Shown here: positions 63,909 to 64,000 of the stretch, piece after piece
Position numbering within the stretch: the first letter of the stretch is position 1
Layout: every line of letters begins with the position of its first letter
DNA from: Ailanthus altissimus
Lineage: Eukaryota; Streptophyta; Magnoliopsida; Sapindales; Simaroubaceae
Reading direction: 5' to 3'
Assembly (NCBI GenBank): GCA_946807835.1
Contig: OX327696.1
Span: 322,501 to 386,500 of the forward strand
Length of the DNA stretch: 64,000 bases
The notes under the pieces: generated by a model
Databases searched by the model: none
Told to the model about the DNA's origin: nothing
Seen by the model: only the letters and a program-made list of their open reading frames with translations
Translations under genes and position numbers: made by a program

Positions 63909-64000
63909 GTTAGCCATTTGTTCAATTCTATTATTCCAGTTTGTTTTAAAAATTTAATTAATTGAATTGGAAAAATGAAATTAATATTTTACTTTTTTTA

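Overview
This window is nuclear DNA of a flowering plant, almost certainly a eudicot. It is AT-rich, its genes are split by many GT-AG introns, and the spaces between them are filled with decayed LTR retrotransposons, TRIMs, hAT-like elements, a foldback and local satellites. The species cannot be named from sequence alone. No prokaryotic, organellar or viral replicon features were seen.

Layout. 1-3.7 kb: tail of an old Ty1/copia element and its probable 3' LTR, then a small hAT-like element. 5.8-10.7 kb (+): RAD52-like organellar DNA-binding protein (ODB1/RAD52-1 type), with a foldback in its 3.9 kb last intron and a stop codon that lies inside a splice donor. 10.7-22.1 kb: AT-rich intergenic DNA with a promoter-like island at 13.6-14.2 kb, an intact TRIM at 14.4-14.9 kb and a decayed relative at 16.5-16.9 kb. 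22.2-27.4 kb (+): single-RRM protein of the ARP1/SEB4-like class. 27.4-32.6 kb: intergenic, with a possible LTR remnant. 32.7-47.2 kb (-): complete 20-exon VPS52/POK gene (707 codons before stop); intron 7 holds an LTR element with a tandem TRIM nested inside. 48.4-48.9 kb: copia LTR-PBS-gag scrap. 49.7-55.2 kb: two adjoining degenerate satellite arrays (about 290 bp and about 179 bp periods). 56.8-62.5 kb (+): complete 8-exon WHIRLY2 gene (238 codons before stop) with a hAT-like element in intron 6. 63.7 kb to the edge (+): first two exons of an unrecognised gene.

How the genes relate. ODB1 and WHY2 are both single-stranded-DNA-binding proteins of plant mitochondria that act in mtDNA repair and protection. 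From memory, Arabidopsis WHY2, POK/VPS52 and RAD52-1 are also near neighbours (about At1g71260 to At1g71310), so this may be a conserved syntenic block. VPS52 (endosome-Golgi tethering) and the RRM protein have no obvious functional link to them. All exon coordinates come from reading splice sites and frame by eye. Each complete gene model closes in frame, which supports the models, but none has transcript evidence.

No clear new molecular system was found. The best leads are the stop-in-donor splicing switch in ODB1, the two satellites between divergent VPS52 and WHY2, an orphan promoter-like island with a 22-codon ORF, and nested or duplicated mini-retrotransposons.
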